This document shows, piece after piece, positions 37,201 to 48,896 of a DNA stretch of 64,000 nucleotides. The position numbers and the translations under genes are program-made. The stretch comes from Chrysoperla carnea (lineage: Eukaryota > Arthropoda > Insecta > Neuroptera > Chrysopidae): positions 15,508,001 to 15,572,000 of the forward strand of contig NC_058339.1 of assembly GCF_905475395.1 (NCBI RefSeq), read 5' to 3'. The notes under the pieces are model-generated. The model was not told the DNA's origin. It ran no database searches and was given only the letters and a program-made list of their open reading frames with translations. Within the stretch, counting starts at the first letter, position 1. Each line of letters starts with the position of its first letter.

Positions 37201-38177
37201 AAAACTTCTTTTTTTTTAAATTTTCAGTTAATCACAGACATATTTGTATTTCGCGGTATTGATTCAACAGTTAAAATAATTAAGAAAAAAAGTCGAAAAT
37301 CATTATTTTTATTCCAATTTTCAACAAATGGAAGATGGAATTTGTATAAAAATTTAAAAAATATCTCTCATAACGGTAAGTTTCTTGGCTCCCGAGTATT
37401 TTTATTTAGTTTCACTACGGCAAATATTTCCTGAACATGTTAGACAGGACCGTAGGATTTTTGAGGTTCAAGAAATGTTAGCCAATTTTACTAAAATAAC
37501 GCCAAACATCAATTGTATCATTGTCGTCAATGTCGTTTCCCTGTTTTTCGATAACACAAACGTAAAAATTGGAAGTTGAAATGTAGAAACCCTTTCGAGA
37601 GTTGCAAGCTTCTTGTCACTTTTACTCTCATCACTTAATAATCTCATCACTTTTTTTTAACATAAAGTTATGGCAAGCCAAAAAAAGGGTTGCCAACCCG
37701 AAAATCGAAAGTCAAGTCTCTGATGGTAATACAGTGCACTCTAAGCAGGGCTACAATATCAATTTTCTTCTTCACAAAACTATAAATTTATCAATCCTCT
37801 TAAAGGCAGACAAAATGAATCACAAAATTTTGATTTCATAATAAACTGAATATTTTACTTTACTTTTAGGAGCATGCTATCCAGATTTAATTGGTTACTT
37901 ATTTAAATACCCCGAACATCCTATAGTAGAAAATGACAGTATGGAAGAAAGAATACACAGTCAATTAGTCACAATGTTTTGCAATTTTGTTAAAACTAAG
38001 GATCCTAAAGCGATTGAGGATGATTCATTACCAATTAAATGGTATCCAGTCACAAAAAAAGATTATAATTATATTGAAATTAGTGATAATCTATTATTAA
38101 AAACAAATCCCGGGAAAAAAACTTGTGATTTTTGGGATGATTTAAATACATATGTAAAAAGTCGTTCTTTTAAATAA
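34241..38177 (+). CDS. Carboxylesterase-family protein lacking catalytic residues, seven exons, 527 aa
   Basis: Exons: 34241-34384, 34849-34989, 35464-35614, 35706-36079, 36660-36977, 37228-37375 and 37870-38177. All six introns are GT-AG (464, 474, 91, 580, 250, 494 bp), with phases 0,0,1,0,0,1, and the joined frame is open. Family motifs: FQGIPYAEPPLRELRFK (33-48), GTEDCLYLDIHTP (84-96, the EDCLYL signature), HYRTGILGFLSFEDD, GNAGLKDITMALNWI (159-173), FGGDRNNVTVLG, and MIGYGSNEALLL with the acidic residue Glu314. The nucleophile elbow GESAG is GIGLG (191-195, Ser to Gly), the catalytic histidine in GACH.D is tyrosine (Y429 in GACYPD), and the oxyanion HGG is TGV (114-116). Hydrolysis is therefore not expected. 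There is no signal peptide, membrane helix or C-terminal extension, unlike neuroligin, neurotactin or glutactin. A cytosolic binding or sequestering role is inference. The length is normal, and intact frame and splice sites argue against a pseudogene. Confidence 0.85.
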
Positions 38178-38178
38178 A
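38173..38178 (+). terminator. Possible polyadenylation signal overlapping the stop codon
   Basis: AATAAA overlaps the TAA stop of the esterase-like gene. It is very close to the coding end, so the true cleavage signal may be elsewhere in the AT-rich DNA that follows. Confidence 0.25.
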
Positions 38179-38734
38179 TTTTATCGTAACATTTATTTGC
38201 TTCATTATTACAAAATTTTATAGCATAATACATACCATCATCTCAATCCGAGTTCAGCCCTCGAAATATCGAAAAAAATAGTAATTACGGTATTCTGATA
38301 CCCTAAAAATTAAAATGAGGCCAAAAAATTACAATTTTATTTATCTTTTATTTGTGAAAAAATTCTTATCGATTCCCTGTACGGTTTATGAGCAAGTAAG
38401 TATCAAAGTCAGTATTTTTACCCAAATTACAGTAATACTTTAAAAAACTTAAAAATCTACCAAAGTTAAATGTTTGATTTGACTTTTTGTGGTAAAATAA
38501 GGTAATAAAGAAAAAAGAGGTAGCTGTATTCATTTGCCCCGTGATTACAGTTACCCCATTTCATCCCACCCCTTAAAAAAGTTTCTATACCAAAAGATAT
38601 GTAATACACTGACAGTACATAAATTTTAATGATTTTTAGAACATTAATTAAAAACTAAATTAAATAGTTTAAACCTACAAAGTGATTTTTTCAGAAACGT
38701 AATGGAAACAAACACGTATCTGTTCATTTTTAAC
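38179..38734. other. 3' flank of the esterase-like gene
   Basis: AT-rich DNA without recognised elements. Confidence 0.3.
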
Positions 38735-38930
38735 CCTCGAACTAAAAAAATGGGTGTTATAAGCTTGGTCGCTATATGTGTGTGTGTGTCTGTCTGTCTG
38801 TCTGTGGCATCGCAGTACCCAAACCGATTAACCGATTTTAATTTCATTTGTTTCGTTTGAAAGGTAATTTAATGGAGATTGTTTTTAGTCAAAAACTATT
38901 TTTATTTTTGCCAAATGTACCTTAGTAAAT
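38735..38930 (-). repeat. Family-F dispersed repeat, inverted
   Basis: On the plus strand, AACCCTCGAACTAAAAAAA, a TGTGTGTGTCTGTCTGTC tract, GTGGCATCGCAGTACCC, AAACCGATTAACCGATTTT and TTTGAAAGGTAATTTAATGG are the reverse complement of the family-F series. Confidence 0.7.
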
Positions 38931-38946
38931 ATTTCCTTAAAAAAAT

Positions 38947-39345
38947 ATGCATGCCCAACTAAAAAAAAAAAAAAAGATGTCTCCTGTTGCCTATGAAGAC
39001 GTTCGCCCCCTTATAAAAAATCTATACATCTTATATAATATTTCTCTGGCCTCATCTGGAGGTTTTTCTGTCACATCACGAGATCTTCCTTATTCCTTTA
39101 TCAAATTCCACGATTTACCCCTCATTTATAAACCTTACCGTGCTGGTTAATAACGAAAAATAGATTAACGATCTAAAAATGTACCGATGAAGATAAAACA
39201 CTCTATAGAGAAATAATATTGATGATATTTAATTTTGTTTAGTATGTAATTTGTAAATCATATCTGTAATAAAATTGCCTATAATGGAAAAGAAAATAAA
39301 TTACTGTAGATATTTTTGGCCACGGGTACCACACAGTACTGTCTA
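38947..39345 (+). repeat. Decayed element shared with 62.9-63.4 kb
   Basis: The right half (TATGTAATTTGTAAATCATA, TCTGTAATAAAATTGCCTATA, TTGGCCACGGGTACCACAC) is closely matched at about 63270-63380. TTTACCCCTCATTTATAAACC also matches about 63148-63170. The coding-like left half is frameshifted. It looks like the 3' end of an unidentified transposable element with an AATAAA-bearing 3' UTR. Confidence 0.55.
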
Positions 39346-39463
39346 TTCATTTTGCCTAACAAGTGCAATTTACAAAAATTTAAAAAAACCCCGACAAATT
39401 TTTCGAGTACGGAGCTCTAACCTCGCACTTGAAACAAAATCTAACAAGAATCTTCATTAACGA

Positions 39464-39962
39464 TGTTCCAGCATGGTATTTGCAGTTTCTATGTTAAAGC
39501 AATGGTACAATTTTTTTTTCGACAGAATTTAACGAAAAATTAAATTTAAGAATTTAATAATGCTTACTATTAATTCCCAAAGTTTCAGAAATTTTGACCG
39601 TTTAAAATGGGAAATAATTATGCCAACGTCCCAATTTCGATCAATTTACGTCAAAATTAATATCTCGAAAGTGAAAATTAATTTCTAAATTTTTTTTTTA
39701 GAATTGTATTGTATAAACATTTTTTTCTACTTTTTCTTCAATATATAATAATATCATAAAAAATAGTGGAGAGACCAGACATTTTACATGCTTTAAATGG
39801 GACATGACCCTCAAAATCGCGAACTTTGTCTTTAAATATCTCGCGATCTAAACGGTCAAAAATTATGAAATTTTAGGAATTCATAAATAAAGCTATTATA
39901 AACCCGAGAAAAAAAATTCGGCCAAATCTGTCGAAAAGTGATTTCATGCTGGTACTACCTTA
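39464..39962. repeat. Large imperfect foldback, about 500 bp
   Basis: CCAGCATGGTATT and TTTCGACAGA on the left face CTGTCGAAAAG and CATGCTGGTACTACC on the right. Further inside, TTTTGACCGTTTAAAATGGG pairs with the inverse of AAACGGTCAAAAATT, and CGTCCCAATTTCG with the inverse of a GGGACATGACC stretch. Arms are diverged but collinear, consistent with an old MITE. Confidence 0.5.
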
Positions 39963-40009
39963 AATCACCTTTTTCCTTAAAAGCATTTTAAAGATCTTCG
40001 CCAGTTTTT

Positions 40010-40150
40010 TTGTTTTTTTCTGGTATGGAACCCTAAACTCGCACTTGAAACAAAGCTAAGAACACTCTCCGATAAATTACCTTTCAAATGAAACCAAAAA
40101 AATTGGCATATCGCTACGATGCCACAGACAGACATAAAAATGCGCAAATA
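40010..40150 (+). repeat. Family-F dispersed repeat
   Basis: CTCGCACTTGAAACAAAG, AAATTACCTTTCAAATGAAA, CGCTACGATGCCACAGACAG in the same order as the copy at 29.7 kb. Truncated after the CAGACA tract. Confidence 0.65.
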
Positions 40151-40284
40151 TGATGTTGCGTTTATTATTTTTACACTCGGTTTTCCAAATATTAACGAAA
40201 GTTTTTAAAAAATTACCCTGTATATTTTAATTAACAAACGCCTATATTTACATCATATATGTACTAAGTTTGCTCTATACATTG

Positions 40285-40620
40285 TACTTGTAGTAGGTAG
40301 GTAGGTAGGTAGGTAGGTAGATAGATATACATACGTAGGTAAGTATAGAATATGTATTATAATAATGATTTTTATTTAAATATTATTATGACATTATAAG
40401 GTGGTAAGCACTTAGTTAAAATTAATTATGTTTATGGTAATTAGTAAAGGAACTGAATTTTAGTATTACTCGTCGTCACTTTAAAACATTACACAGATGG
40501 TGTATACGTCTTTTTAGGTAACAAGATAAGATTGAAACAAATAGATAGATAGATAGACATACACAAAGTATATCGTATCGTATCGTATCGTATCGTACGT
40601 ATATTATGGTATATAAATAA
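40285..40620. repeat. Microsatellite cluster
   Basis: (GTAG)n runs into GATA units at about 40293-40326, a GATA run lies at about 40541-40556, and (TCGTA)n with five units lies at about 40573-40597. These are separate simple repeats within 300 bp. Confidence 0.8.
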
Positions 40621-40686
40621 AGTATGGTAGGTATGGTATGTGGTATATAGATTCGATTATTACTATATATACTACAGTTATTTAAG

Positions 40687-41893
40687 GCATATCCAAATTT
40701 TATCCATTTTTTTAAAACTAAGTATGTAATCCTACTAAATTTGTGATGAAAATTAACCTAGTTCTAATAGGTTTCCAGAATGTGGCATCCTGGGTCCGGA
40801 ATTCAACACATAAGTTATAACTAACCAAAAATTGGCATCACAGCTGAAAAAATGTCTAAAAATTAGAAGTTTTAAAAAAAATTTCCAATAAGATCGGATC
40901 AAATTTGCCTGCGTTATCAAAAAAATCTAATTTTTAAACTTTAGACGTCATCAGAATCCAAAAAATTTAATTTTACTATATCACATCTAAATTTTATCCA
41001 ATTTGGATAAATCAAGTATGTAATCCTACTAAATTTGGGTCATACTTTTCAAATTTGTTATCAAAATTAACCTAGTTCTAATAGGTTTCCAGAATGTGGC
41101 ATCCTGGTTCCGGAATTCAGCATATAAGTGATAACTAGCGTAAAACTGTTATCACAGCTGAAAAGAATGGCCCAAAATTAGTGGGTTTCAAAAAAAATTC
41201 CAATTAGATTGGATTAAATTTGCCTGCGTTATCAAAAAAATCTAATTTTTAAACTTTATGACGTCATCAGAATCCAAAAAATTTAATTTTACTATATCAC
41301 ATCTAAATTTTATCCAATTTTGATAAACCAAGTATGTAATTCTACTTAATTTGGGTCATACTTTTCAAATTTGTGATCAAAATCAACCTAGCTATAATAG
41401 GTTTCAAGAATTTTTGAGTCCTGGTTCCGGAATAAAGCACATTAATGACAATTAGCGAAAAATTGACATCACAGCTAAAAAGAATGACCCAAAATGAGTG
41501 GATTTCAAAAAAAAAATCCAATAAAATCGGATCAAATTTGCCTGTGTTATCAAAAAAAATAGAATTTATTAACTTCATGACGTCATCAGAATCCAAAAAA
41601 TTTAATTTTACTGTATCATATCCCAATTTTATGCAATTTTGATAAACCAAGTATGTAATCCTACTAAATTTGGGTCATACTTTTCAAATTTGTGGTCAAA
41701 ATAAGTAAGTTTCAAGAATGTTAAGTCCTGATCCCGGAATTAAGCACATTAGTGATAACTAGCGAAAAATTCGACATCACAGGTAAAAAGACTGACCCAA
41801 AGGGTTTTCAAAAAAAATATCAATAGGATCGGATCCAATTTGCCTGTGTTATCAAAAAACTTCTAATTTTTTTACCTTATGACGTTATCAGAA
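40687..41893 (-). repeat. Family-B tandem array, about four units, inverted
   Basis: GACGTC cores occur at about 40944, 41260 and 41579, with a mutated GACGTTATC near 41881. Spacing is 316 and 319 bp. All landmarks are inverted relative to the 12- and 27-kb arrays. Conserved-looking 65-codon ORFs here and at 27.5 kb are repeat-derived. Confidence 0.85.
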
Positions 41894-42559
41894 CCACTTA
41901 AATATGACAAGTTTATAAAATTTGTATTACCAGCGAATAAGTAATGATTTTGCTTATGGCAATTTTTTTAATTTTAAGAATTTATAGCGTTTTGCAATTA
42001 AGTTGGCTTTTTATGGTTACAGACCTTATTTTACATACTAAACTCTACATGTCTCTTTAAGTTTACCTTCTTTAGACGTAGTGAGAAGTGAAAAACCCAA
42101 AATGAGTGTACTAATAGTGGTGGATATGCATACATAGATAGATCGCATCGTAGTCATAGTCATACTCATCATCTTAAAATACAATCTTCTTGAAACTAGA
42201 CGTTTCTAACATACACATAAATACTAAATCATACTCTCTAATAAACTATAACCAAACATACACATTGGTATAGCAGCATAACTCTACATAAATACTCTAC
42301 TCAAGTATAATATATGATTTACCGTACGTGTACATATATAATATTCAAGTAGATCAAATATACAGGTTCGGAGTATATATCTATCTACCTCTTTGGAAGT
42401 TCAGTTTTAAACTCTATAATAAGAAATATTGTTAAAATTAAAGCAATTTTTCTGACATGTAAATATCTCGATATAATTGGGACAGAAGAATGGTTTAAGA
42501 TTCATTTTCAAAAACTTTGCTATTCAAATAACTTCTACCGAAAATAACAAAAAAAATGC
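41894..42559. other. Interval without recognised gene
   Basis: AT-rich DNA with many short CATA/TACA-type words. Nothing structured was identified. Confidence 0.3.
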
Positions 42560-43085
42560 TCAATTTTGTGCTTTTTGGATCTAATTTGGCTGCAGTTATA
42601 TGAAACTTCAAATATTCCGATATTTCAGAAACTCTGCATTCAATCATTAAATTAACCTGATTTTTATAGTTTTTGGATCAAAATTACCCCATTGGGATTC
42701 ATCAAATTCCCAAACAAAAATTTGTTTTCCAATTTTCTCGATTTTTTCAAAGGGGTACCCCTTAAAAAATTTCAAAAAATTTTTGGAATCTCCAATTTCG
42801 ATAAAACTCAGTATATAAGGTAATTTTGACCCAGAAAATATAAAAATCGGGTTCATTTGTTCACTGGTCGAATATTTTTTGAGATACGGACTAAAATCGA
42901 TCCAAATATTGCGATATTTCAGAAACTGTGCATCCAATCATTAAACTAACTTGATTTTAATACTTTTTGAATCAAAATTACCCTGTCCACCGAGTTTCAT
43001 CAAATTCCCAAACAAAAATTTTTTTTCCGATCTCGATTTTTTCAAAGGGGTACCCCTTAAAGAAATTTAAAAAAATCGAAATTTT
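42560..43085 (-). repeat. Family-E tandem repeat, about two units of ~300 bp
   Basis: CAATCATTAAATTAACCTGA, GATCAAAATTACCCCATTGG, AAAGGGGTACCCCTTAAAAA recur about 290-300 bp later with few changes. The unit CCAATTTCGATAAAACTCAG through GATACGGACTAAAATCGATC is the inverse of the segment at 22.55-22.81 kb, which is joined to a Helitron 3' end. Confidence 0.75.
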
Positions 43086-45710
43086 TAACAGCGCCTACGC
43101 AAGCAGAGAAAAACGATCACTATCATTATAGCATAGAAAGTATACAAAGGGTTCGGTTCATATTTAAAAAAAAAAATAAATAAATAAAGTACACAAATAG
43201 AGTTTATATATTATTCGAGCTTTTACGGAAGCTCAACAAAAATATCAAATTTACATTGCTCTAACTTTTCATGATAGTCGATGAGAGTCAATAAAGGAAT
43301 TTTATGTATTCGCTACAAAACATTTTCAAAATCAAACATAATAAAATCGACATCCGATACAATTGAAAAAGGAAAACTTTTACTCACTAACATAATAATA
43401 TAATATTGAGCCAGAAGAATCAACAACAAAAAACATGTTTTGATCAAGATATATGGTCGACCTGGTTTTATGTGGGTTTTTATTTGTATTGTTCATATTG
43501 GATATTTAGTAGAGTGTAACAAGAACTGACTACTAGCTGGTAGTAGTACATAGTACTATATGTTCTATAAACTGTACTACTGCTGCACTATCTCCATTCA
43601 AATAGATAAATACAACCGCTATGCCACCACCATCATCATCGTCAGAGAGCTAACTTACTCTAACTCTTTAGTCCCAGCCCTAGTTCCATTCACCATATGT
43701 TTGGTGTGTATGTATAGTAAACGAGAGCCGTAAGGTATAAATATCTAAAAATTTCGGAATCCTGCGAAAAAATTGTACGACTATATTGTTTAAAGCTTAC
43801 TTAAAGAAGTTAAAAACAAAAATTCGTGCGATCTTACCAAGGGAGTGGACCCAATTTTTACTGAAAATGACGGGAATCGATATAGAAATGAATTCTAAGC
43901 AAAAAAAGTTATTAAAACATATTTCGAAAAGTCCATACTTCCCGAGTTACTGGCAATTGCAATTCGGAATATTTAACGTCGAATAATAGAAAAATTTGAC
44001 TTTTTTTGAACAAAATTTATCGAACACTTTTTAAAGTACTATAAAAAACCATGAAAATGAAAAAAGTTTCAAGTCATTTCCATGAAAATTAACGGAGTTA
44101 TGATGATAACAAAGTTTTTCGAACGTTTCTTTTGCACAAAAACTGATGAATTTACCACGAGAACTAAAGTTCATGCTTCCCTTTTCCAATTAACTTTATT
44201 TAGATACTGGCAACAGGCTCAAGAAGTACTAGCAATTTCGGGTAAATGATTACCCCCAAGAAAGGGTGACTCCCACCCCCTTTAAGTAAGCTTTAAACAA
44301 TACATTCGCACAGTTTTAATAAATATTCATTGATTGTTCTTGGATTCCGAGGTATAAATCTTACGGTTCTCCACTATAGCTGCAATGATCAATTCTATGT
44401 AGACCATTTTACTATTACCAGCGATGCGATGGATGTAAAACTAGAAGCGATGACGAAAATGTTGATGATGATGAAAGCTGTTGGGGAAATTTCAAGTGGA
44501 ATAGTGTAGTTGTAAGAAGTAGTACATAGTAGCAACAAGAACGATCATCTAAGCAAGCAACTTCCAACATCTTGAAAAGTAGAAGAAGATGTCTCCGCTT
44601 ACATTTGAAAGCCATTGGTGCCCAATGATTGATTAAGTTTATCTTCACAACACAATAAACACTACATCCATGTATGTATGTATGGATGGATTTTAGGTAG
44701 GTTGAGTAGGTTGAATTTACAGATACCCTACTATTCCCCAACATATTCCAAATATTCTCCAGAGTACAAAATAATACACACATACATATATGTTACATAA
44801 ACACCAAGCGTTACAGAATGGTTCGTCAAAGGTAGTGTTGTAAAAAGGTCTGCTGTGAATGTTTCACAATCTCTATAAACGCCTAACGATGACGATTCCA
44901 CTTAAAAAAATATGTATACACAACCAAATTAGTAATTTTTCGATATTTCGAAAACCAAGGTACATATCGAAAAATTGTATTCGTATTTTTCGTCAATATT
45001 CATGAAGTTATAACAAAATCAACCCTGCTCTTACATCCCTTATATGAACGGAGACACTTGCTTATATATTTACTTTCTATTAAAACGTTTTTTAAAATTT
45101 GTTTTCATTCGTTCCAAGTGAAAATTATCAAAAAATTTCAAAAAATGTCTTTTTTTGCGATTTTTTTACATAAGAGCCAATGTATTTCATATCGATTTTC
45201 AATTACTTTTTTCTTAAAAATTTGCACGGATACCTAAGCTGAAATTTTACCACATATTCATCGAGTAAAAGTGTGCCTATAAAAAAATAATGAGCCTTTA
45301 AATCAAACATTGTTGTCATGCTCTTAGATCCTTAAATTCACAATTTTTAAATTTCTTCTCCTTAATTTCACAATTTTTACCTTAATTTCAAACAGCTGTA
45401 TCTCTGCGAACACCGTGACGAAATATGGAAATAAGAAAAGTCTCGTTAATCACAGGACGTATAATCACGTTATATATTGCACACATTTCTATACCATCCT
45501 GTATTCATCTATGAAGAATATCGTTTGTGTTTATATGTACAGAATAGATAAATTGATGAATACTGAACTTATGCATAATACTGGTTAAATTTTAGGCATA
45601 AGTAAATACCATCAAATATGCAACCAAAATGAATATAATTATTATCAATATTTTTTACTATCAAATACGAATAGTTGCTGTTTAATTACCGAAAACTTAT
45701 CATTCATACT
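43086..45710. other. Interval with an unrecognised 66-codon ORF
   Basis: The frame at 43786-43986 (+) encodes a basic, helical-looking peptide (LKKLKTKIRAILPREWTQFL at residues 6-25) with a stop at 43984-43986. It lacks a recognised family, promoter or splice context. A 122-codon minus-strand frame (44415-44783) is Ser/Leu-rich and looks like chance. The rest shows nothing. Confidence 0.25.
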
Positions 45711-46010
45711 ATATGGGTCTAGGTTAGGTTAGGTTAGGTTATATTGGCTGTCCACGAAGGACACACTTAGGCTATATAGCCCCTTGTGATACCATATATG
45801 GGTTTTACCACATGATGATTTCATTTATCAGATCCTCGATTTCAGAGGCTAAGTGCAGCTTCTTCATACATATACCATGCACTACACCAACCTATCACAA
45901 CTATTAATAAAATTAATTTTGTTGCGACGGCGGGAATCGAACCCGCTACCCTAAGCATACCGCGAACGGAATTGGTTACGCCTTAACCAACTGAGCTAAT
46001 ATGGATCTAG
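45711..46010 (-). mobile_element. tRNA-derived SINE with target-site duplication
   Basis: On the minus strand the element begins TAGCTCAGTTGGTTAAGGCG (A box) and has GCGGGTTCGATTCCCGCC (B box with a perfectly paired T arm). It continues through about 120 bp of body to GGTATCACAAGGGGCTATAT, CTAAGTGTGTCC, GGACAGCCAATATAACC and a (CCTAA)n tail. A 12-bp duplication flanks it: ATATGGGTCTAG at 45711-45722 and ATATGGATCTAG at 45999-46010. The acceptor stem is absent, so it is not a tRNA gene. The tail resembles the 3' end of the LINE at 32.3 kb. Confidence 0.85.
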
Positions 46011-48536
46011 AGTTCATTTAAATTCCCGTTTTTTTGGATATACTTACATATATTTTTGTTAGTCTTAACTTAAAAATTTTAATAAAAATACTTTTTAAGG
46101 GACAAGCTTTTATTGTACTTAAAAGTAGACAAAACTTTTTTCTGTGAGTTATTTCTTACATAACGTTATTTGTAAAAACTTGAGGCGCTTCGATACATTC
46201 TTGATATTTTAAATTGAGCGCATACCTTTTACGATAACCGTTTACTATTTTTTTCGAATTCTACACCCACACGACTATTTATTTGACTATTATGAAGAAA
46301 TGCTTCAGTGATAAATATTTTCATTGTTTGATATAAAAAAATATATCATAAACAAAATATGTATAATATGTATCAGACAAATTATCAAAACAATTTGTTA
46401 TAATGCCACAAAATACTTAATAACCGCACATGTTGTTTGTTGTCTATGAAGTTTATTGAGAATATAGCTTTGTTACAAAATATTCACATGTAGGTAGGTA
46501 ATGCTACCTACTACTCATATACCTACGTAGGTACAGACGTAGGTACCTACTGCATACATATATATCTGCATAGAGAAAATCTAAACAAAGCACGAACAAA
46601 GATAGAGTATCTCAAATGTAAAACGTAAACAGAAGTGTATTCTAGTTCTAGTTTTACCTATTCGCTCCGTGCGTGAGTTTCGTTTCCATGGTAACGATAC
46701 ACTACTTTAAATATAGAATTGTATGGATGCATATATAATTGTATGGATTGCATTTATGACTTACATTGAAAATTTAATATTATTGTTTCACAAATTTAAA
46801 TAAATAATTATGATAATTTACATTTGAAAAATAATATTTGTGCAATTTGATTTCTTATTTTCACAATTTTTAATGCATTTAGTTTAATTAATTAGTGTTT
46901 TTCAATAATTTTAATTTGACATTTCTATTACATTAACATGTAAAGAATTGCAAATTCAAAAAAAAGTCATAACAGCCCCCTTTTACTCCAAAATTTTTCA
47001 CTGGAAGTGCTGGCATCGATTTGATTGTCCCTACCATGACTACGCACACAACGAATACTGATACCTATACGATACGTTACGATATAGTACATAACCACAT
47101 GGATCGTGAGCCATACATTTATTATATTATAGGGGAAGGTATAGTTCATAACGCACCAGCACTCGCGTTATGAGCGTTTTTAATTCTAGAAAAAAAAAGT
47201 AGATTTGAGAACTTTCAAAAAAACTAACTGAACATTTATATTTGTTTGTTCAATATAGACTTTGATACGTGAATACTAAAAAAAAAAACACTTTATTTGA
47301 CTATGGATGTGTACTAAGCATGTGTACTATTGCTGTGCATACAGTACACAACATTTTTACAATATTGTACGGAGACAACACTCTTAATTTAAGAATTTCA
47401 AAATTAAACAGCTATCGACAAAAACGTGTGATTAATGGATCAATATATGTAATCATTGGTACAATAACTCATGTACCACGGATCATACTGTAATGAATCT
47501 AGTAACACTCTCCTCCGATTGTACCTGAATGTTCTCTGTTAAATATGGCAAAACAAAACAAAATAGCCTCCAATATGCAGCGATCGAAATAAAATGTGAT
47601 TTAAAACACAAAAGAACAATACTCAACTTGTAAATATGAACTGTAAAATTAGTTTTTTTTCTTGGAGCTGGATACTGAATAGCTTTTTCTTAGATTGCGC
47701 CATCTGTAAAAAAAAAAAAAACTGTTATAGAGTGATTCAAGGTAAAATGAAAATGGAGGCACTGTAAATTACCCTATGATATTATATTATATTATAGTTA
47801 GCGTATAGTCTGTTATTTTAATAACATTTCTAGTGCATACAACAATACAGAACTGTAGATAGGATAGGTACATCGACGTTACGCCGACGATCGCTTTTAC
47901 ACTTCTTTCTCCAGTTACAAATTATTATTAGAGTAGGTGAATGTGAATTATCAAACTATTTCATATTATTTTGTATTTCACATTGTTCGTCTAGGCGTGA
48001 AACAAACATAGATTATTATTTACAATTTAAACTTTCTAGTTTAGAGGAAAAAGTTGTTACAATAGGATAGGTGCGAAAATCAAAACTAAACGTTTTAACA
48101 TTTTTAAGACTTCCATATTCGTGTATGTTCTGTGTACGTTGTACGTATTTGCGTACAAACACGTATGAATGTGGAAAATTTATGTTAATTACTACCCGAT
48201 CTTTGGCCAGGTGTAAAATTAAAGCACCTTCATCCAGTTATCTACATCATCGAATGTCGCGAAGCACTGTATCTATATGTTATGATAATAATTTTAAATA
48301 TCATCAAATTTAATGAGGACCAAATAGTGAAATAATATTCATTATTCAGACAATACAATATAGGCAATATAAAAACTTTCTTGTATCACAAATTGTCTAC
48401 TGTTAACATAAGATATTCATACTATACATAGAAGAGTTGCGCTTTGAGCATTAAAGTACTTAAGATTTAGAATACTTTTGCTCGACGAGGCCGTACTTTC
48501 CCACTAGGTGGTGGGTGTAAGTTTTTGCTTCTTCTA
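46011..48536. other. Gene-free interval
   Basis: Nothing coding recognised. A GTAGGTA/TACCTAC-rich palindromic patch lies at about 46490-46555. Short ORFs at 47269-47493 and 48071-48313 lack domain features. Confidence 0.3.
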
Positions 48537-48896
48537 CGTTCTTGAAACTTATTAGAGGTAGAATAATTTTGATCACAAATTTGAAAAGTATGGACCAAAT
48601 TTAGTAGGATTACATACTTGGTTTATCAAAATTGGATAAAATTTGGATGTGATAGAGTAAAATTAAATTTTTTGGGTTCCGATGACGTCATGAAGTTAAT
48701 AAATTCGATTTTTTTGATAACGCAGGCAAATTTGATCCGATCTTATTGGAATTTTTTTGAAACCCAATAATTTTTTGTCATTCTTTTCAGCTGCGATGTC
48801 AGTTTTTCGATAGCTATCACTTTTGTGCTTAATTCCAGGACCAGGACTCCACATTCTTGAAACCTATTATAGTTAGGTTAATTTTTATCACAATTA
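48537..48896 (+). repeat. Family-B repeat, about 1.1 units
   Basis: TTCTTGAAACTTATTAGAGG, GTAGGATTACATACTTGGTT, GTTCCGATGACGTCATGAAG (core at about 48683) and AATTCCAGGACCAGGACTCC are present in standard order. A solitary or truncated array. Confidence 0.8.

Noticed and set aside
38173-38178. Esterase-like gene as a processed or dead pseudogene
   Set aside because: Six introns with correct splice sites and an uninterrupted joined frame argue against it. Only the catalytic residues are lost.
27541-41642. Pair of nearly identical 65-codon ORFs (27541-27738 and 41445-41642) as a conserved protein family
   Set aside because: Both lie in the duplicated family-B segment in opposite orientation. 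Their similarity is that of the repeat DNA.
45722-45740. (GGTTA)n as telomeric repeat
   Set aside because: It is the 3' tail of the minus-strand SINE, just inside its 12-bp target duplication.
45920-45998. Functional tRNA gene on the minus strand
   Set aside because: A and B boxes and the T arm are good, but there is no acceptor stem and the sequence continues into a SINE body and tail.
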